Notes: generated from the sequence alone by a model not told the origin. Numbered from the stretch's first letter, positions 44,100-53,542 are shown. The stretch is 64,000 nt of DNA from Shewanella pealeana ATCC 700345 (GCF_000018285.1 NC_009901.1:4029001-4093000); one strand, 5' to 3'. Program-made: numbers and translations.

Positions 44100-44876
44100 A
44101 TGTATCAACCCTTATATCAACAACTCATCGAGCAGCTTGGCTACTTAAGCTGGCCGTTATTTATCTGCGCTTTCTTAGGCCTGATGATTATTCTAGAGCG
44201 TTTAGCACTGCTGCTCTATGAGCTGCCAAAGCGTGATAGCTGGTTAACTCAGCTCCGCCAACAGGCCCGCAGCGCAACCCCAGAGCAAAGACAACAGTTG
44301 ATGACTCAAATAAGCCAAGGTCGCAGCATGCTAGCCAAGGGCACAGCCTTGTTATTGAGCCACGGCGAACAGTCACGCGCCATGCGCGAAGAGATTGTTT
44401 CACTCTGGCTCGTTAAGCAAAAAAGTAAGCTGCTTTCGGGTTTAAAAATTTTACACATCATAGGTGTGATCACCCCACTTCTTGGTTTACTGGGCACGGT
44501 TTTGGGGCTAATCGAGATGTTTAATCAGCTTGGGTTGTCAGATGGCCCGGTAACACCATCACAACTGGCATCGGGTCTTGGTCTTGCGATGAACACCACT
44601 GCCGCTGGCCTTATTATCGCCGTGCCTGCTATCACCATGGCGCACCTATTTACCCTTTGGGCCGAGCGTCGCTGCAACAAGTTAGCCCATGCACTTAACT
44701 TATTAAATCTTTGGCTAGACGGCTTCGATCAAGCCCTGAGTATCGGCACTGATTCAGCGGCTCAGTTGTGCTCAAAAGCGGCTACCTGCAAAGAAGCTAG
44801 CTGCCAGTCTCAAGCTGCTGAGCTAAATAAAGAAGCCGAGCTAAATAAAACACCTTTGACAGGTTTGTCATCATGA
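44100..44876 (+). CDS. exbB: Biopolymer transport protein ExbB
   Basis: A 258-aa MotA/TolQ/ExbB proton channel subunit. Three membrane helices, with LLGLLGTVLGLIEMF and GLGLAMNTTAAGLIIAVPAI forming the conserved core. AAGGAA precedes the ATG. The C-terminal tail has a repeated AELNKE unit and Cys residues beyond the usual family end. Stop overlaps the exbD start (ATGA). Confidence 0.93.
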   Translation: MYQPLYQQLIEQLGYLSWPLFICAFLGLMIILERLALLLYELPKRDSWLTQLRQQARSATPEQRQQLMTQISQGRSMLAKGTALLLSHGEQSRAMREEIVSLWLVKQKSKLLSGLKILHIIGVITPLLGLLGTVLGLIEMFNQLGLSDGPVTPSQLASGLGLAMNTTAAGLIIAVPAITMAHLFTLWAERRCNKLAHALNLLNLWLDGFDQALSIGTDSAAQLCSKAATCKEASCQSQAAELNKEAELNKTPLTGLSS

Positions 44877-45286
44877 TCAGTGCAGGCAAGGATGAAAGTG
44901 CCCAGAGCTTTGGCTTAGATCTGACGCCGCTTATCGACATTATCTTTATTGTACTGGTGTTTTTATTGCTAACCGCTAACACCCAGCTACTGAGCTTACC
45001 GGTTGATGTGCCGACTGAAACCGACTCAAGCCTAAGCGCGCTTTCCCAAGACCGTCATATTGGAATCAATGTGCTGCAGAGTGAGCCACACTGGGCTCTT
45101 GATGGCCAAAGTTATAGCGACTTTAATGCCTTTGAAGCGGCATTTACTCAAGCTTTTAAGGCTAACCCAAAAGCTAAGGTAGTTATTGCCGCCGACAAAA
45201 CAGCCCCAGTACAGCCCTTAATGACAGTTTTAGCCGCCATGCAGCGCCAAAATATTACTAATACCCAAATTTTGATGGAGCCCTAA
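44873..45286 (+). CDS. exbD: Biopolymer transport protein ExbD
   Basis: A 137-aa ExbD with a single N-terminal membrane helix carrying the essential Asp: LDLTPLIDIIFIVLVFLL. The periplasmic domain is of normal length. Translationally coupled to exbB by a 4-base overlap. With TonB and ExbB it energises HutA. Confidence 0.94.
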   Translation: MISAGKDESAQSFGLDLTPLIDIIFIVLVFLLLTANTQLLSLPVDVPTETDSSLSALSQDRHIGINVLQSEPHWALDGQSYSDFNAFEAAFTQAFKANPKAKVVIAADKTAPVQPLMTVLAAMQRQNITNTQILMEP

Positions 45287-45480
45287 TCGACGCGAAATTA
45301 GTTACAACACGTTTACTACGGGTTGTTTACGAAAAGTTGTCTACGAAAAGCTTTAACCAGTGCTCTACACCATTTTTTAATTAATACCCCTTACTCGATT
45401 GGTTGGTCACATTACTTATGAGTAATCGGTATCAGCTAATCACTAACAGCTAGTCACTATTGACTGAATTGGAGTCTTTA

Positions 45481-46419
45481 ATGCTAAACAAGATCTTGAA
45501 ACAAACCATTGCCAGCGCTGCGCTATGTTCAATGCTGACCTTGAGTCACTCTGCACTCGCCCATGACGACCACACTCATGATAAGGTCGCTAACAAAACA
45601 GGAGCCGCTAACCAGACAGAAAGCGCTCGTGTAGTCAGTGCTGGCGCTGGGGTAACAGAATTAGTCTTTGCGCTTAATGCGGGCAATGAGTTAGTGGCCG
45701 TCGACTCCACCAGCCAACTCCCTAAAGGTCACAATGAAGTAGCAAAGTTAGGCTACCACCGCATGCTGAGCGCCGAAGGGATTTTAGCGCTTTCGCCTAA
45801 TCTAGTTCTTGGTACAGACGCCATGGGACCAAAGGCGACCCTTGACGTGCTAAGCGGCGCAAATGTCAAAGTGATCCAGCTCCCTGATGCCCACACTCAA
45901 GCTCAGTTACTCAGTAACATCGATGAAATGGGTAAATTGCTCAACCGCGAAAATCAGGCGAAAACACTACAAAATCAAGTTAACCAATCGTTTACCAAAA
46001 TAGAGAAAAAACAACAGCAAATAGCTCAGCAAGGCGATGCACCTAAAGTGTTATTTTTACTGCTTCAAGCAGACAGACCAGCTCGTGTTGGCGGCGATGA
46101 TACCGCGGCTGACATCATTATTAAGCTAGCTGGTGGCAAAAATATCGCCGGTTTTAGCGGATATAAATCTGTGTCTCAAGAAGGGATATTGTCACTGCAG
46201 CCTGACGTAATTTTAATCTCTAATCGCTCTGACAAAGCAATCGAAAGCCCAATTGATGATCTGCTGAAACAGATGCCACTGCTTGAGCATACGCCTGCTG
46301 GTAAAAATAAGCATATTCAATCGCTAAAGCCACAGGCGCTGCTAGGCGGCTTAGGTTTAAGCGCCATCGAAGCTGCCGACAAGTTAGCTAGCGACTTTAT
46401 TAACGTAAACCAGTACTAA
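45481..46419 (+). CDS. hutB: Haem ABC transporter substrate-binding protein
   Basis: A 312-aa periplasmic haem-binding protein of the HmuT/HutB family. Signal peptide ends SALA; a His/Asp-rich segment (HDDHTHDK) follows. ARVVSAGAGVTELVFALNAG and LGYHRMLSAEGILALSPNLV are the N-lobe blocks, with the Tyr likely ligating haem. Start at ATG 45481 has GGAG six bases upstream; the TTG at 45460 is rejected. Followed by hutC and hutD. Confidence 0.9.
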   Translation: MLNKILKQTIASAALCSMLTLSHSALAHDDHTHDKVANKTGAANQTESARVVSAGAGVTELVFALNAGNELVAVDSTSQLPKGHNEVAKLGYHRMLSAEGILALSPNLVLGTDAMGPKATLDVLSGANVKVIQLPDAHTQAQLLSNIDEMGKLLNRENQAKTLQNQVNQSFTKIEKKQQQIAQQGDAPKVLFLLLQADRPARVGGDDTAADIIIKLAGGKNIAGFSGYKSVSQEGILSLQPDVILISNRSDKAIESPIDDLLKQMPLLEHTPAGKNKHIQSLKPQALLGGLGLSAIEAADKLASDFINVNQY

Positions 46420-46477
46420 GACAACCTCTTTAACTGAGCAATATCGCCCCCACTAAGATAAAGAGCAGGATACATAA

Positions 46478-47494
46478 ATGGATAATCGTCGTTGGCTTTG
46501 GCCCAGTTTACTCGCCGCTCTGGTGATAACCAGCCTGATGTCTGTCAGCATAGGTCCACTACAAATTAGCCCATCGGTTAGCTTTCATGCCGTGATGAAT
46601 TGGGCGATGCAGCTAGATATAGGCAGCGTGGCGCCCCATGAGCAGCTAGTGATCAATAATGTGCGTTTACCACGCACTTTATTGGCGCTTGCTGTGGGAG
46701 CAGTATTAGCCCAATGCGGCGCGGTAATGCAGGGGTTATTTAGAAACCCGCTGGCAGATCCCGGCATTATCGGCGTTTCATCGGGTGCAGCCTTGGGCGC
46801 AGCCATCTGTATTGTGCTAATTCCTCAAGGTGGCGAATACATGGTTGCACTTAGCGCCTTTATCGCCGGCCTAGCGACCACCTTAATAGTGTATCGCCTT
46901 GCTAGCAGTCCCAGTGGTACCTCTGTGGTATTACTACTGTTATCGGGTGTCGCCATTGCAGCGCTTGCTGGTGCGGGGATCGGGCTATTAACTTATATGG
47001 CAGACGATATGGCACTTAGGGATCTGACACTATGGCAGATGGGCTCAATTGCCGGAGCTCAGTGGCATTACGTGCTATTAAGCTTAGTCGCGCTGGCACT
47101 TGTCAGCTGGCAGTTTAACTCCAGCGCAAAGGCGCTTAATGCCCTGTTACTTGGAGAAGCTGAAGCCCGCCATTTAGGCCTAGATGTCGATAAACTAAAG
47201 CTGAAACTCATCATACTGTGCGCTATTGGTGTGGGGATTTCGGTGGCGGCAACCGGGATTATTGGCTTTATTGGTTTAGTGGTGCCGCATCTTGTACGCA
47301 TGATGGTAGGGCCGGATCATAAACAACTATTGCCACTGAGCGCCATGCTAGGCGCTGCAATGTTGGCACTTGCTGACATTGGCGCTCGCTCTTTAGTGGC
47401 GCCATCAGAGCTGCCCGTCGGCTTAGTCACCGCTTTGCTCGGTGCGCCCTTCTTTATCGTGTTGCTGTTAAAGCAGCGCCACCGATTAATATAA
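46478..47494 (+). CDS. hutC: Haem ABC transporter permease
   Basis: A 338-aa FecCD-family permease with about ten helices. [38 protein letters not shown] and [16 protein letters not shown] are the family blocks, the last including the ATPase-coupling loop. Its stop is 13 bp before hutD. Confidence 0.93.
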   Translation: MDNRRWLWPSLLAALVITSLMSVSIGPLQISPSVSFHAVMNWAMQLDIGSVAPHEQLVINNVRLPRTLLALAVGAVLAQCGAVMQGLFRNPLADPGIIGVSSGAALGAAICIVLIPQGGEYMVALSAFIAGLATTLIVYRLASSPSGTSVVLLLLSGVAIAALAGAGIGLLTYMADDMALRDLTLWQMGSIAGAQWHYVLLSLVALALVSWQFNSSAKALNALLLGEAEARHLGLDVDKLKLKLIILCAIGVGISVAATGIIGFIGLVVPHLVRMMVGPDHKQLLPLSAMLGAAMLALADIGARSLVAPSELPVGLVTALLGAPFFIVLLLKQRHRLI

Positions 47495-47507
47495 GGTTGC
47501 AATAGCC

Positions 47508-48314
47508 ATGATAAATCAACTAGAACAAGCTAATCAGAGCAGTACAACCGCGCTACAAGTGAGTGATTTATCGGTGCGTATCGGCCATAAATCGGTGCTC
47601 ACGGATATCAACCTGAAAATTAAAGCTGGCCAGGTTACCGCCCTACTTGGCCCCAATGGCGCAGGCAAGTCTACGTTACTGAAAAGCCTTTGCCAGGACG
47701 TTGAGATTGAGGCTGGCAACATTGAAGTTTACGGCAAATCCCTCACCGATTGGAATAGACAACTACTGGCTAAGTCCTTAGCGGTTTTGCCACAACATGC
47801 CTCACTCACCTTTCCGTTTAAAGTGCGTGAAGTGGTTGAAATGGGGCTCTACCCGTTATCCCTTAATCAACAACAAGGCAAAAGGCTTGTTGGTGACCAA
47901 CTTGAGCAGGTAGCACTGTCACACTTAAAAGAGCGTAGCTACCCCACCCTTTCTGGCGGAGAAAAGCAGCGAGTCCAGTTAGCTCGCGTGCTGACTCAAC
48001 TGGCTCAATCAGATAAGCCGCCCATATTGCTGTTAGACGAACCCACATCAGCGCTAGATCTTGCCCAGCAACATAGAGTGCTAGGTTTGGCTCGCAACCT
48101 CGCCCATGAACATAACTATGCCGTGATTGTAGTTTTACATGATTTGAATCAGGCGTCGCGATACGCCGATAGATTAGTGGTGCTCGAAAATGGCTGCATA
48201 GTCAGTGACGGGATCCCCAGCGAAACCTTAACGCCTGAAACGATTAGACAGGTTTGGCATTACGATCCGGTTGTGGTGATGGAACCTGGTAAGCAAACGC
48301 CGCTACTGTTTTAG
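47508..48314 (+). CDS. hutD: Haem ABC transporter ATP-binding protein
   Basis: A 268-aa HmuV-type ATPase. Walker [10 protein letters not shown], signature LSGGEKQR, Walker [13 protein letters not shown], then the H-loop VLHDLNQAS. Drives haem import with HutB and HutC. Two hairpins follow. Confidence 0.94.
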   Translation: MINQLEQANQSSTTALQVSDLSVRIGHKSVLTDINLKIKAGQVTALLGPNGAGKSTLLKSLCQDVEIEAGNIEVYGKSLTDWNRQLLAKSLAVLPQHASLTFPFKVREVVEMGLYPLSLNQQQGKRLVGDQLEQVALSHLKERSYPTLSGGEKQRVQLARVLTQLAQSDKPPILLLDEPTSALDLAQQHRVLGLARNLAHEHNYAVIVVLHDLNQASRYADRLVVLENGCIVSDGIPSETLTPETIRQVWHYDPVVVMEPGKQTPLLF

Positions 48315-48330
48315 AAAGCAGTTTTAAGGA

Positions 48331-48354
48331 GCCTGCTCTAGGAACTGAGCAGGC
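48331..48354 (+). terminator. Hairpin after hutD
   Basis: GCCTGCTC / GAGCAGGC with an 8-nt loop, 16 bp past hutD; a second hairpin follows at 48361. Confidence 0.5.
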
Positions 48355-48360
48355 ACTATA

Positions 48361-48388
48361 AGAGTGCTCATTTAGCCATGAACACTCT
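48361..48388. terminator. Bidirectional hairpin between hutD and tetR-type gene
   Basis: AGAGTGCTCAT / ATGAACACTCT (one mismatch), extended by flanking ATA/TAT, between convergent genes. Confidence 0.6.
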
Positions 48389-48401
48389 TATCTCTTATAT
48401 C

Positions 48402-48959
48402 CTACACCTGCAGCGATCGAAATATAATCGAAAGAGGCCCATTGATAGCCTGCTCATCTAGTGTTTGCTCAGTGTTATTACAGCGGTAAGCGAGCGCAAA
48501 ACCATGCAGGTAATCCACCAATAAATGTAGAATATTCTCTTGCTCGTTATCAGTTAACGCTAACGGTTCTAATATCTCCTTAAAGCGGTTAACGAAGATC
48601 TCAGCGGGGCCACTCGACTGCATCGATAACAAGGTTTCCAATAATCCTGAGTATTGCTTAAGTAAGTTTAAGTAACTAAGGCTTAGCTCAGTCAAAGCTT
48701 CCTGCCAACAGCCCCCTGTTTTGGGCTGATAAATGTCACTCACTAAAGAGATAGTAATCGCTTCAAGTAGGGCTTCTTTATTTTTAAAGTAATAGTAAAT
48801 CGCCATCGCATCGACAGAGAGTGCGCTCGCTAGATTACGGATACTGGGGATCTTTCCCTCTTTTAACATCAGAGCCTTTGCTTGCACGACAATCAATTCT
48901 TGACTTAATAGACCTGTTTCACTCGTTGGCCTGCCGCGCTTCTTATGCTTGACAGTCAT
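48402..48959 (-). CDS. TetR family transcriptional regulator
   Basis: A 185-aa repressor. The N-terminal helix-turn-helix is SIRNLASALSVDAMAIYYYF with the following KNKEALLEAI; GRPTSETG precedes it. The C-terminal ligand domain resembles the TetR_C family of TetR/TetA controllers. Divergent from a dihydrofolate-reductase-like gene with a perfect palindrome between them, its likely operator. Confidence 0.9.
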   Translation of the reverse strand: MTVKHKKRGRPTSETGLLSQELIVVQAKALMLKEGKIPSIRNLASALSVDAMAIYYYFKNKEALLEAITISLVSDIYQPKTGGCWQEALTELSLSYLNLLKQYSGLLETLLSMQSSGPAEIFVNRFKEILEPLALTDNEQENILHLLVDYLHGFALAYRCNNTEQTLDEQAINGPLSIIFRSLQV

Positions 48960-48987
48960 AAAAGAGTCTCGCTAAAATAAAAAATAT

Positions 48988-49002
48988 TTCTACAATGTAG
49001 AA
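48988..49002. promoter_or_regulatory. TetR-type operator palindrome
   Basis: TTCTACAATGTAGAA: perfect 7-bp arms around one base, in the AT-rich space 29 bp from the regulator start and 92 bp from the reductase gene. Confidence 0.65.
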
Positions 49003-49094
49003 TATATTATATATAAGTGATTTGATTAACAAGCCATAGGCTAAAGTTAACCTTATTTTGGTAAAATAACCTGCATATATGTGAAAGGGTTTCT

Positions 49095-49628
49095 ATGGCA
49101 AATATTGTATATATCGCCACTAGCCTTGATGGCTTCATTGCCGATAAAGATAACAAGGTAGACTGGCTACATGACATTCCAAATCCTGATGGATTAGATC
49201 TTGGGTTTGGCGACTTTATGGCGCGTATTGATGCGCTCGTGATGGGACGTAATACGCTAGAGATTGTACTGAATTTTGGCATTGACTGGCCCTATAATAA
49301 GCCAGTATTTGTGCTCAGCAATACGTTAACTAATGTACCGGCAGGCCTAGAAGACAAAGTGTTTTTAGTTAATGGCCCCTTGCCGCAAGTGATTAAACAG
49401 CTCAACGACCAAGGTTACAACAACCTCTATATTGATGGCGGCAAAACCATTCAAGGCTTCCTACAGCAGGACTTAATCGATGAAATGATTATTACCACTA
49501 TTCCAGTCTTACTCGGCGGCGGTATATCACTATTTGGCGAGCTGGCGTCACCACTTAAGTTTAAGCATGCTAAGGCCGAACGCTTACTCGATTGTTTAGT
49601 ACAAAACACTTTTCTAAGACAGAGATAG
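49095..49628 (+). CDS. Dihydrofolate reductase-like (RibD C-terminal) protein
   Basis: A 177-aa NADPH-dependent reductase-like protein of the RibD C-terminal/YwjB group. IVYIATSLDGFIADKDNKVD, ALVMGRNTLEIVL, NNLYIDGGKTIQGFL and IITTIPVLLGGGISLF are family motifs. AAAGGG precedes the ATG. Substrate unknown. Probably repressed by the divergent TetR protein. Confidence 0.87.
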   Translation: MANIVYIATSLDGFIADKDNKVDWLHDIPNPDGLDLGFGDFMARIDALVMGRNTLEIVLNFGIDWPYNKPVFVLSNTLTNVPAGLEDKVFLVNGPLPQVIKQLNDQGYNNLYIDGGKTIQGFLQQDLIDEMIITTIPVLLGGGISLFGELASPLKFKHAKAERLLDCLVQNTFLRQR

Positions 49629-49764
49629 CTGCGGCTTTGCTCCCAATAGGTCAGTTGCATGAGTCTGTTGCATGAGTCTTTTCCGTGAGACTGTTGCACT
49701 AGACTGGGCGATTCAACAGCTTGATGAAGCCGCTTAAATAACTTAACGAGGAAATACAGACGTA

Positions 49765-50262
49765 ATGAGTCGCGTTATTCTTGTATTAGGTTCGCCTAAC
49801 GATAACCAAGGCCGTCTTTCTGATATTGCGATATCGCGCTGCCAAGCAGCGCTTTGGCAATATCAATTACGTCCAGACAGTAAAGTACTGCTCACTGGTG
49901 GCTTTGGTGAGCATTTTAACCAAACTAACACCGCCCACGCTCTTTATTGTCAGGCTTACCTTATTGACCACGGCATGCCTAACAGCGCCTTTACCGATAT
50001 TGCCCTTAGCCGCTTCACATTTGAAGATGCCATACTGTCGAAGCCTATCGTTGAGGAGCATGGCTTTAGAGAGCTTTGCCTTGTCACGTCAGAGTTTCAT
50101 TTGCCTAGAGCAAGGCTTATTTTTAGCCAAATTTTTGCAGCGCAGATACTGACTTATGTGGCGGCAACAACGTCATGTTCAGCAGCCGAGCTTGAGCGAC
50201 TCAAGCAACATGAGTTATCAGTGATGGATAGAGAAAAGGCCAACCTTGCTGCGCTAAAATAA
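49765..50262 (+). CDS. YdcF-like (DUF218) family protein
   Basis: A 165-aa Rossmann-like protein of the DUF218/YdcF group. VILVLGSPNDNQGRLSDIA, SKVLLTGGFGEHFN, FEDAILSKPIVEEHG and CLVTSEFHLPRARLIF are the family blocks. No signal or membrane anchor, unlike SanA/ElyC. GAGGAAA is nine bases before the ATG. YdcF binds SAM in vitro; function here unknown. Confidence 0.82.
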   Translation: MSRVILVLGSPNDNQGRLSDIAISRCQAALWQYQLRPDSKVLLTGGFGEHFNQTNTAHALYCQAYLIDHGMPNSAFTDIALSRFTFEDAILSKPIVEEHGFRELCLVTSEFHLPRARLIFSQIFAAQILTYVAATTSCSAAELERLKQHELSVMDREKANLAALK

Positions 50263-50314
50263 AAAGAAATGAAGTGAACTGAGCCTTGTTACTTCAATGC
50301 CCTTTCAATGTACT

Positions 50315-51220
50315 TTATTCTCGCAGCTGCCAATCGGCACGGTTAAAGAAATACTCCTGTAGCCGCGCAATCAAGCTTTCTAATACCGGGCCTGAGCCAT
50401 GACTCCTTGACACTAAGCAGCCCACAGCTGTTAGCCAGCCGTTATATTCATGCGCAACCGGTAGCGCCACTAGGCTAGATTGCTTGATACGCTCTTTTAC
50501 CAGCAGCTCAGGTACAACGGCCCAGCCTATGCCATTATCGACTAACTCCAGCAAAATTTGGTGAGTATTGGCGTACCACATCGCACTGCTGATCCCATAG
50601 CTAAACCAAAGCTCTTTTTGTTTAGCACTGCGATGCACACACTGGCGATGCGCTTTAAGATCCGAGTCATGAACCACTGGCAATGCCGCTAGCGCATGCA
50701 TAGGTGAGGCAACAGTTAAAAATCTTGCTTGCCCCAGCACAAAGAAATCCATATCGACTTTTAACTCACCATCAGCATATACAATTCCCACTTGGGCTTT
50801 GCCTTTACGGACTAACTCCTCAACATCAAAGGTCGAGGCACTAATCAGCTCAATGTGAGTAATAGGAAACTTATCGGCTAAGGGGGTTAGAATTTTCACA
50901 AAATCCCCATTCATCAAGCTTTCATCAATCGCTATCACCAATTGATGTTCATCGGCTTTTGTCAGTGATTCGATTTTTTGATCAAAGTACTGCTGCTGGT
51001 GCAGGATTGAATAAGCGATTGGCAATAGCGCTTTGGCATTTTCAGTTAACACAGGCGTGTTTTTATCGCGATTAAACAACTCCTGATTAATTGCGATCTC
51101 TAAGTTTGAAATAGCCTGACTCACCCCAGATTGTGCGCGCTTTAATTTGCGCGCCGCAGCTGAAAAAGAGCCGGTTTCACATACAGTGACAAAGATTTTC
51201 AACTGCTCAAAACTATACAT
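50315..51220 (-). CDS. LysR family transcriptional regulator
   Basis: A 301-aa regulator. The N-terminal winged HTH is GSFSAAARKLKRAQSGVSQA then ISNLEIAINQELFNRD. The effector domain follows from about residue 90. It is divergent from a PACE efflux gene, the arrangement of AceR/AceI, so it probably activates that gene in response to a cationic biocide or polyamine. Confidence 0.9.
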   Translation of the reverse strand: MYSFEQLKIFVTVCETGSFSAAARKLKRAQSGVSQAISNLEIAINQELFNRDKNTPVLTENAKALLPIAYSILHQQQYFDQKIESLTKADEHQLVIAIDESLMNGDFVKILTPLADKFPITHIELISASTFDVEELVRKGKAQVGIVYADGELKVDMDFFVLGQARFLTVASPMHALAALPVVHDSDLKAHRQCVHRSAKQKELWFSYGISSAMWYANTHQILLELVDNGIGWAVVPELLVKERIKQSSLVALPVAHEYNGWLTAVGCLVSRSHGSGPVLESLIARLQEYFFNRADWQLRE

Positions 51221-51255
51221 GTTTCGTATCCAATAGAGGGTAATCGACGTAAGCC

Positions 51256-51270
51256 ATCACGAAATGTGAT
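51256..51270. promoter_or_regulatory. LysR-type box
   Basis: ATCAC-GAAAT-GTGAT, a T-N11-A palindrome 36 bp before the LysR gene and 102 bp before the efflux gene. Confidence 0.5.
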
Positions 51271-51371
51271 AGCTGTTAACTTTGCCTACTCTTTTTTCCT
51301 GTAATAATCAGCGCCCTTTTACAGCCTTTAGGGGCTGACATAAATACATGCGACGTTTTTTGGAGTAAGTA

Positions 51372-51797
51372 ATGAGTATTATAGAGCGAGTATTTCACTC
51401 TGTATTGTTTGAAGTACTAGCGGTGACATTTTCGATTATTGGATTATCGATTTTTACCGATTTCGATGTCAAATCACTATCTGGAATGATGATAGTTGTT
51501 GCGACCATAGCAATGATCTGGAACTTTATATTCAACTGGGGGTTTGATCGTGTTATCACTGGCGATAAAGAGAAGCGCCCGTTAAAAGTTCGAGTTGTAC
51601 ACGTCAGCTTATTTGAAGTGGGCTTACTATTTTTCACCGTGCCTGTGATGGCTTACATACTCAATATAGGCATAGTAGAAGCGCTAATTATGGATCTCGG
51701 CGTGACTGTGTTTATCACTATTTATGCCTTTACCTATAACTTTATCTACGATCACACCCGGGCTTTTATCATCCGCAGCCGCGCTGTCGCCTGTTGA
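51372..51797 (+). CDS. PACE family efflux transporter (AceI-like)
   Basis: A 141-aa inner-membrane protein with four helices in two tandem BTP repeats. RVFHSVLFEVLAVTFSI near the start carries the conserved Arg and Glu of helix 1; WNFIFNWGFDRV closes repeat 1; VVHVSLFEVGLLFFTVPVM and YNFIYDHTRAF form repeat 2. Family members export chlorhexidine, acriflavine and short diamines. GGAG is six bases before the ATG. Confidence 0.9.
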   Translation: MSIIERVFHSVLFEVLAVTFSIIGLSIFTDFDVKSLSGMMIVVATIAMIWNFIFNWGFDRVITGDKEKRPLKVRVVHVSLFEVGLLFFTVPVMAYILNIGIVEALIMDLGVTVFITIYAFTYNFIYDHTRAFIIRSRAVAC

Positions 51798-51827
51798 TTC
51801 TGTTCTGTTCTGTTCTGTTCTGTTCTG
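51798..51827. repeat. TTCTG pentanucleotide repeat
   Basis: Six perfect tandem TTCTG units directly after the PACE stop codon. A slippage-prone simple repeat, but outside coding sequence. Confidence 0.85.
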
Positions 51828-51848
51828 TAGTTACAGACTATTGATTGA

Positions 51849-51935
51849 GCTCACTTGAATTAATCATTGCTAACTCTTGTTTATTGACGAAGCTCGCTTG
51901 AATTAATCATTGCCATAGATGCAGTGATTAATTCA
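51849..51935. repeat. Direct and inverted repeat cluster before hutW
   Basis: GCTC(A/G)CTTGAATTAATCAT followed by TGC occurs at 51849-51870 and 51892-51913. An inverted partner, GCAGTGATTAATTCA at 51921-51935, makes a 15-bp stem with 51899-51913 (one mismatch, 7-nt loop). Confidence 0.7.
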
Positions 51936-51997
51936 GTGCAACTCACCTTTACAATGCAAAGAGCGATTAGTTGATCTACCGCACCAAAATCGCATTT

Positions 51998-52016
51998 GAT
52001 AATAATTATCATTATC
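51998..52016 (+). promoter_or_regulatory. Fur box of hutW
   Basis: GATAATAATTATCATTATC matches 17 of 19 consensus bases. It lies 31 bp before the hutW ATG, overlapping the probable promoter. Confidence 0.88.
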
Positions 52017-52046
52017 AAAACACTTTTTTGTATTTTGAGAGTCGCG

Positions 52047-53486
52047 ATGATTTTAACGCCAAGCATGACAGGCATTGCTAGCCCAGATCCGTTGCAACAT
52101 GCCTTTAAGGTTAAAAGTGCGCCCCACGCTGGTCGCAGTGGAAGCCGTCCCGTGTTTCTTGAGCCACAGCAGTGGCACCAATGGTGGCAGCAGCCAAGCC
52201 AAGCCACTGAACGCGCGCTATATATCCATATTCCTTTTTGCCGCAAACGTTGTACTTTCTGTAACTTTTTTGAGAACGGTACCAATCCAGAGCGGATCAG
52301 TCGTTACATTAAAAATCTTACCCAGCAGCTTCATATTGCCGCCGACACGCCACTGGCACAAAGCCGTGGGTTTAATACCGTCTATGTGGGCGGTGGCACA
52401 CCAACCGATATCAGTAGCGATGAAGTCAAACAGCTAGGTGAGGCCATCAGCCGATTTCCGTTAGTAGACAATGCCGAAGTGACATTAGAAGGTCGACTCA
52501 ACGGCTTCGATGACGATAAATGGCATAACGCCACCGCTAACGGCTTTAACCGTTTTTCCTTTGGTGTGCAGAGCTTTGATACTCAAGTACGCCAAGCCGC
52601 TGGCCGCTTTGACGATAAAGATTTTTTACTTAACCGATTGCAGCAGCTTAGCCAGCACCCAAGTGCCAGTATCGTCATTGATTTGATTTTTGGCTTACCC
52701 GGCCAGACCTTAGATGTTTGGCAGCAAGACTTACAAGCGGTTATCGACAGCGGCGTACATGGAGTGGATCTCTATCAGCTAATTGGTTTGAGCGGGACTC
52801 GCATCGAACATGCTCGTGAAAAAGGCAAAATACTCGGTACAGCGCTAAGTGAGTTTCAAGCCGACAGCCAAACTCGCGCCAAAATGTATGCTAGTGGCGC
52901 AAACCACTTTGAGGCGCAAAACTGGCAGCGGTTATCGAGCTGCCATTGGCGTCGAGATAGTCGCGAGCGTAGCGTTTATAATAGTTTGGCAAAAAGTGGG
53001 ATTGAGATCTTACCCTTTGGCGCTGGAGCTGGCGGCAGTATTCATGGCCATGGCTGTATGAACGGCCGAGACTTAAAAAAATGGCACCAAGCTCATGATG
53101 AAGTCACCTCCCCAAATGAGCTAATAGCAAATGACTCAATAGCAACTGAGCCAATGGCAAATGCGCCAGTACAGGTGCCGGGCATGCTAATGAGCCCTAA
53201 TCCGTCGGCTAGCTTAGATGCTATTTTCAAGCGAGGCTTAGATGGCGGTAAGTTAAATCTCAGCTTATTGCCCAGCGCTATGGCGCTACATTTATCGCCT
53301 CTATTTAGCGCTTGGCAAAACAATGGCTTAGCCGAGTTAGTGCAAGACCAGCTCACGCTGACCTTAGCGGGACGTTTTTGGAACGTAAATATGCAAACTG
53401 GTTTATTTGAGTTTCTTGCTGAAAATCCACTGACGTCTGAAACTAGCAGCCAGCAGACTCACTCGGTTCACGCCATAGCAAGCTAG
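52047..53486 (+). CDS. hutW: Radical SAM anaerobic haem-degradation enzyme HutW/ChuW
   Basis: A 479-aa radical SAM methyltransferase-type enzyme that opens haem without oxygen. The cluster motif is CRKRCTFCNF preceded by LYIHIPF; NTVYVGGGTPTDIS, RFSFGVQSFDTQVRQ and IDLIFGLPGQT are the HemN-like core; HFEAQNWQRLSSCHWRRDSR fits HutW. The N-terminal GRSGSRPVFLEPQQW is also typical. Start at ATG 52047; the longer frame begins inside the Fur box and is rejected. Separated from the other hut genes by about 3.7 kb but controlled by the same regulator. Confidence 0.88.
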   Translation: MILTPSMTGIASPDPLQHAFKVKSAPHAGRSGSRPVFLEPQQWHQWWQQPSQATERALYIHIPFCRKRCTFCNFFENGTNPERISRYIKNLTQQLHIAADTPLAQSRGFNTVYVGGGTPTDISSDEVKQLGEAISRFPLVDNAEVTLEGRLNGFDDDKWHNATANGFNRFSFGVQSFDTQVRQAAGRFDDKDFLLNRLQQLSQHPSASIVIDLIFGLPGQTLDVWQQDLQAVIDSGVHGVDLYQLIGLSGTRIEHAREKGKILGTALSEFQADSQTRAKMYASGANHFEAQNWQRLSSCHWRRDSRERSVYNSLAKSGIEILPFGAGAGGSIHGHGCMNGRDLKKWHQAHDEVTSPNELIANDSIATEPMANAPVQVPGMLMSPNPSASLDAIFKRGLDGGKLNLSLLPSAMALHLSPLFSAWQNNGLAELVQDQLTLTLAGRFWNVNMQTGLFEFLAENPLTSETSSQQTHSVHAIAS

Positions 53487-53499
53487 TCGTGAATCCTTT

Positions 53500-53542
53500 A
53501 AGCGCACTGCACAACTCAAAGTAGAGCTGATATAGTGCGCTT
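53500..53542 (+). terminator. Hairpin after hutW
   Basis: AAGCGCACT / AGTGCGCTT stem with a 25-nt loop followed by ATTCTT; a possible terminator. Confidence 0.4.
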
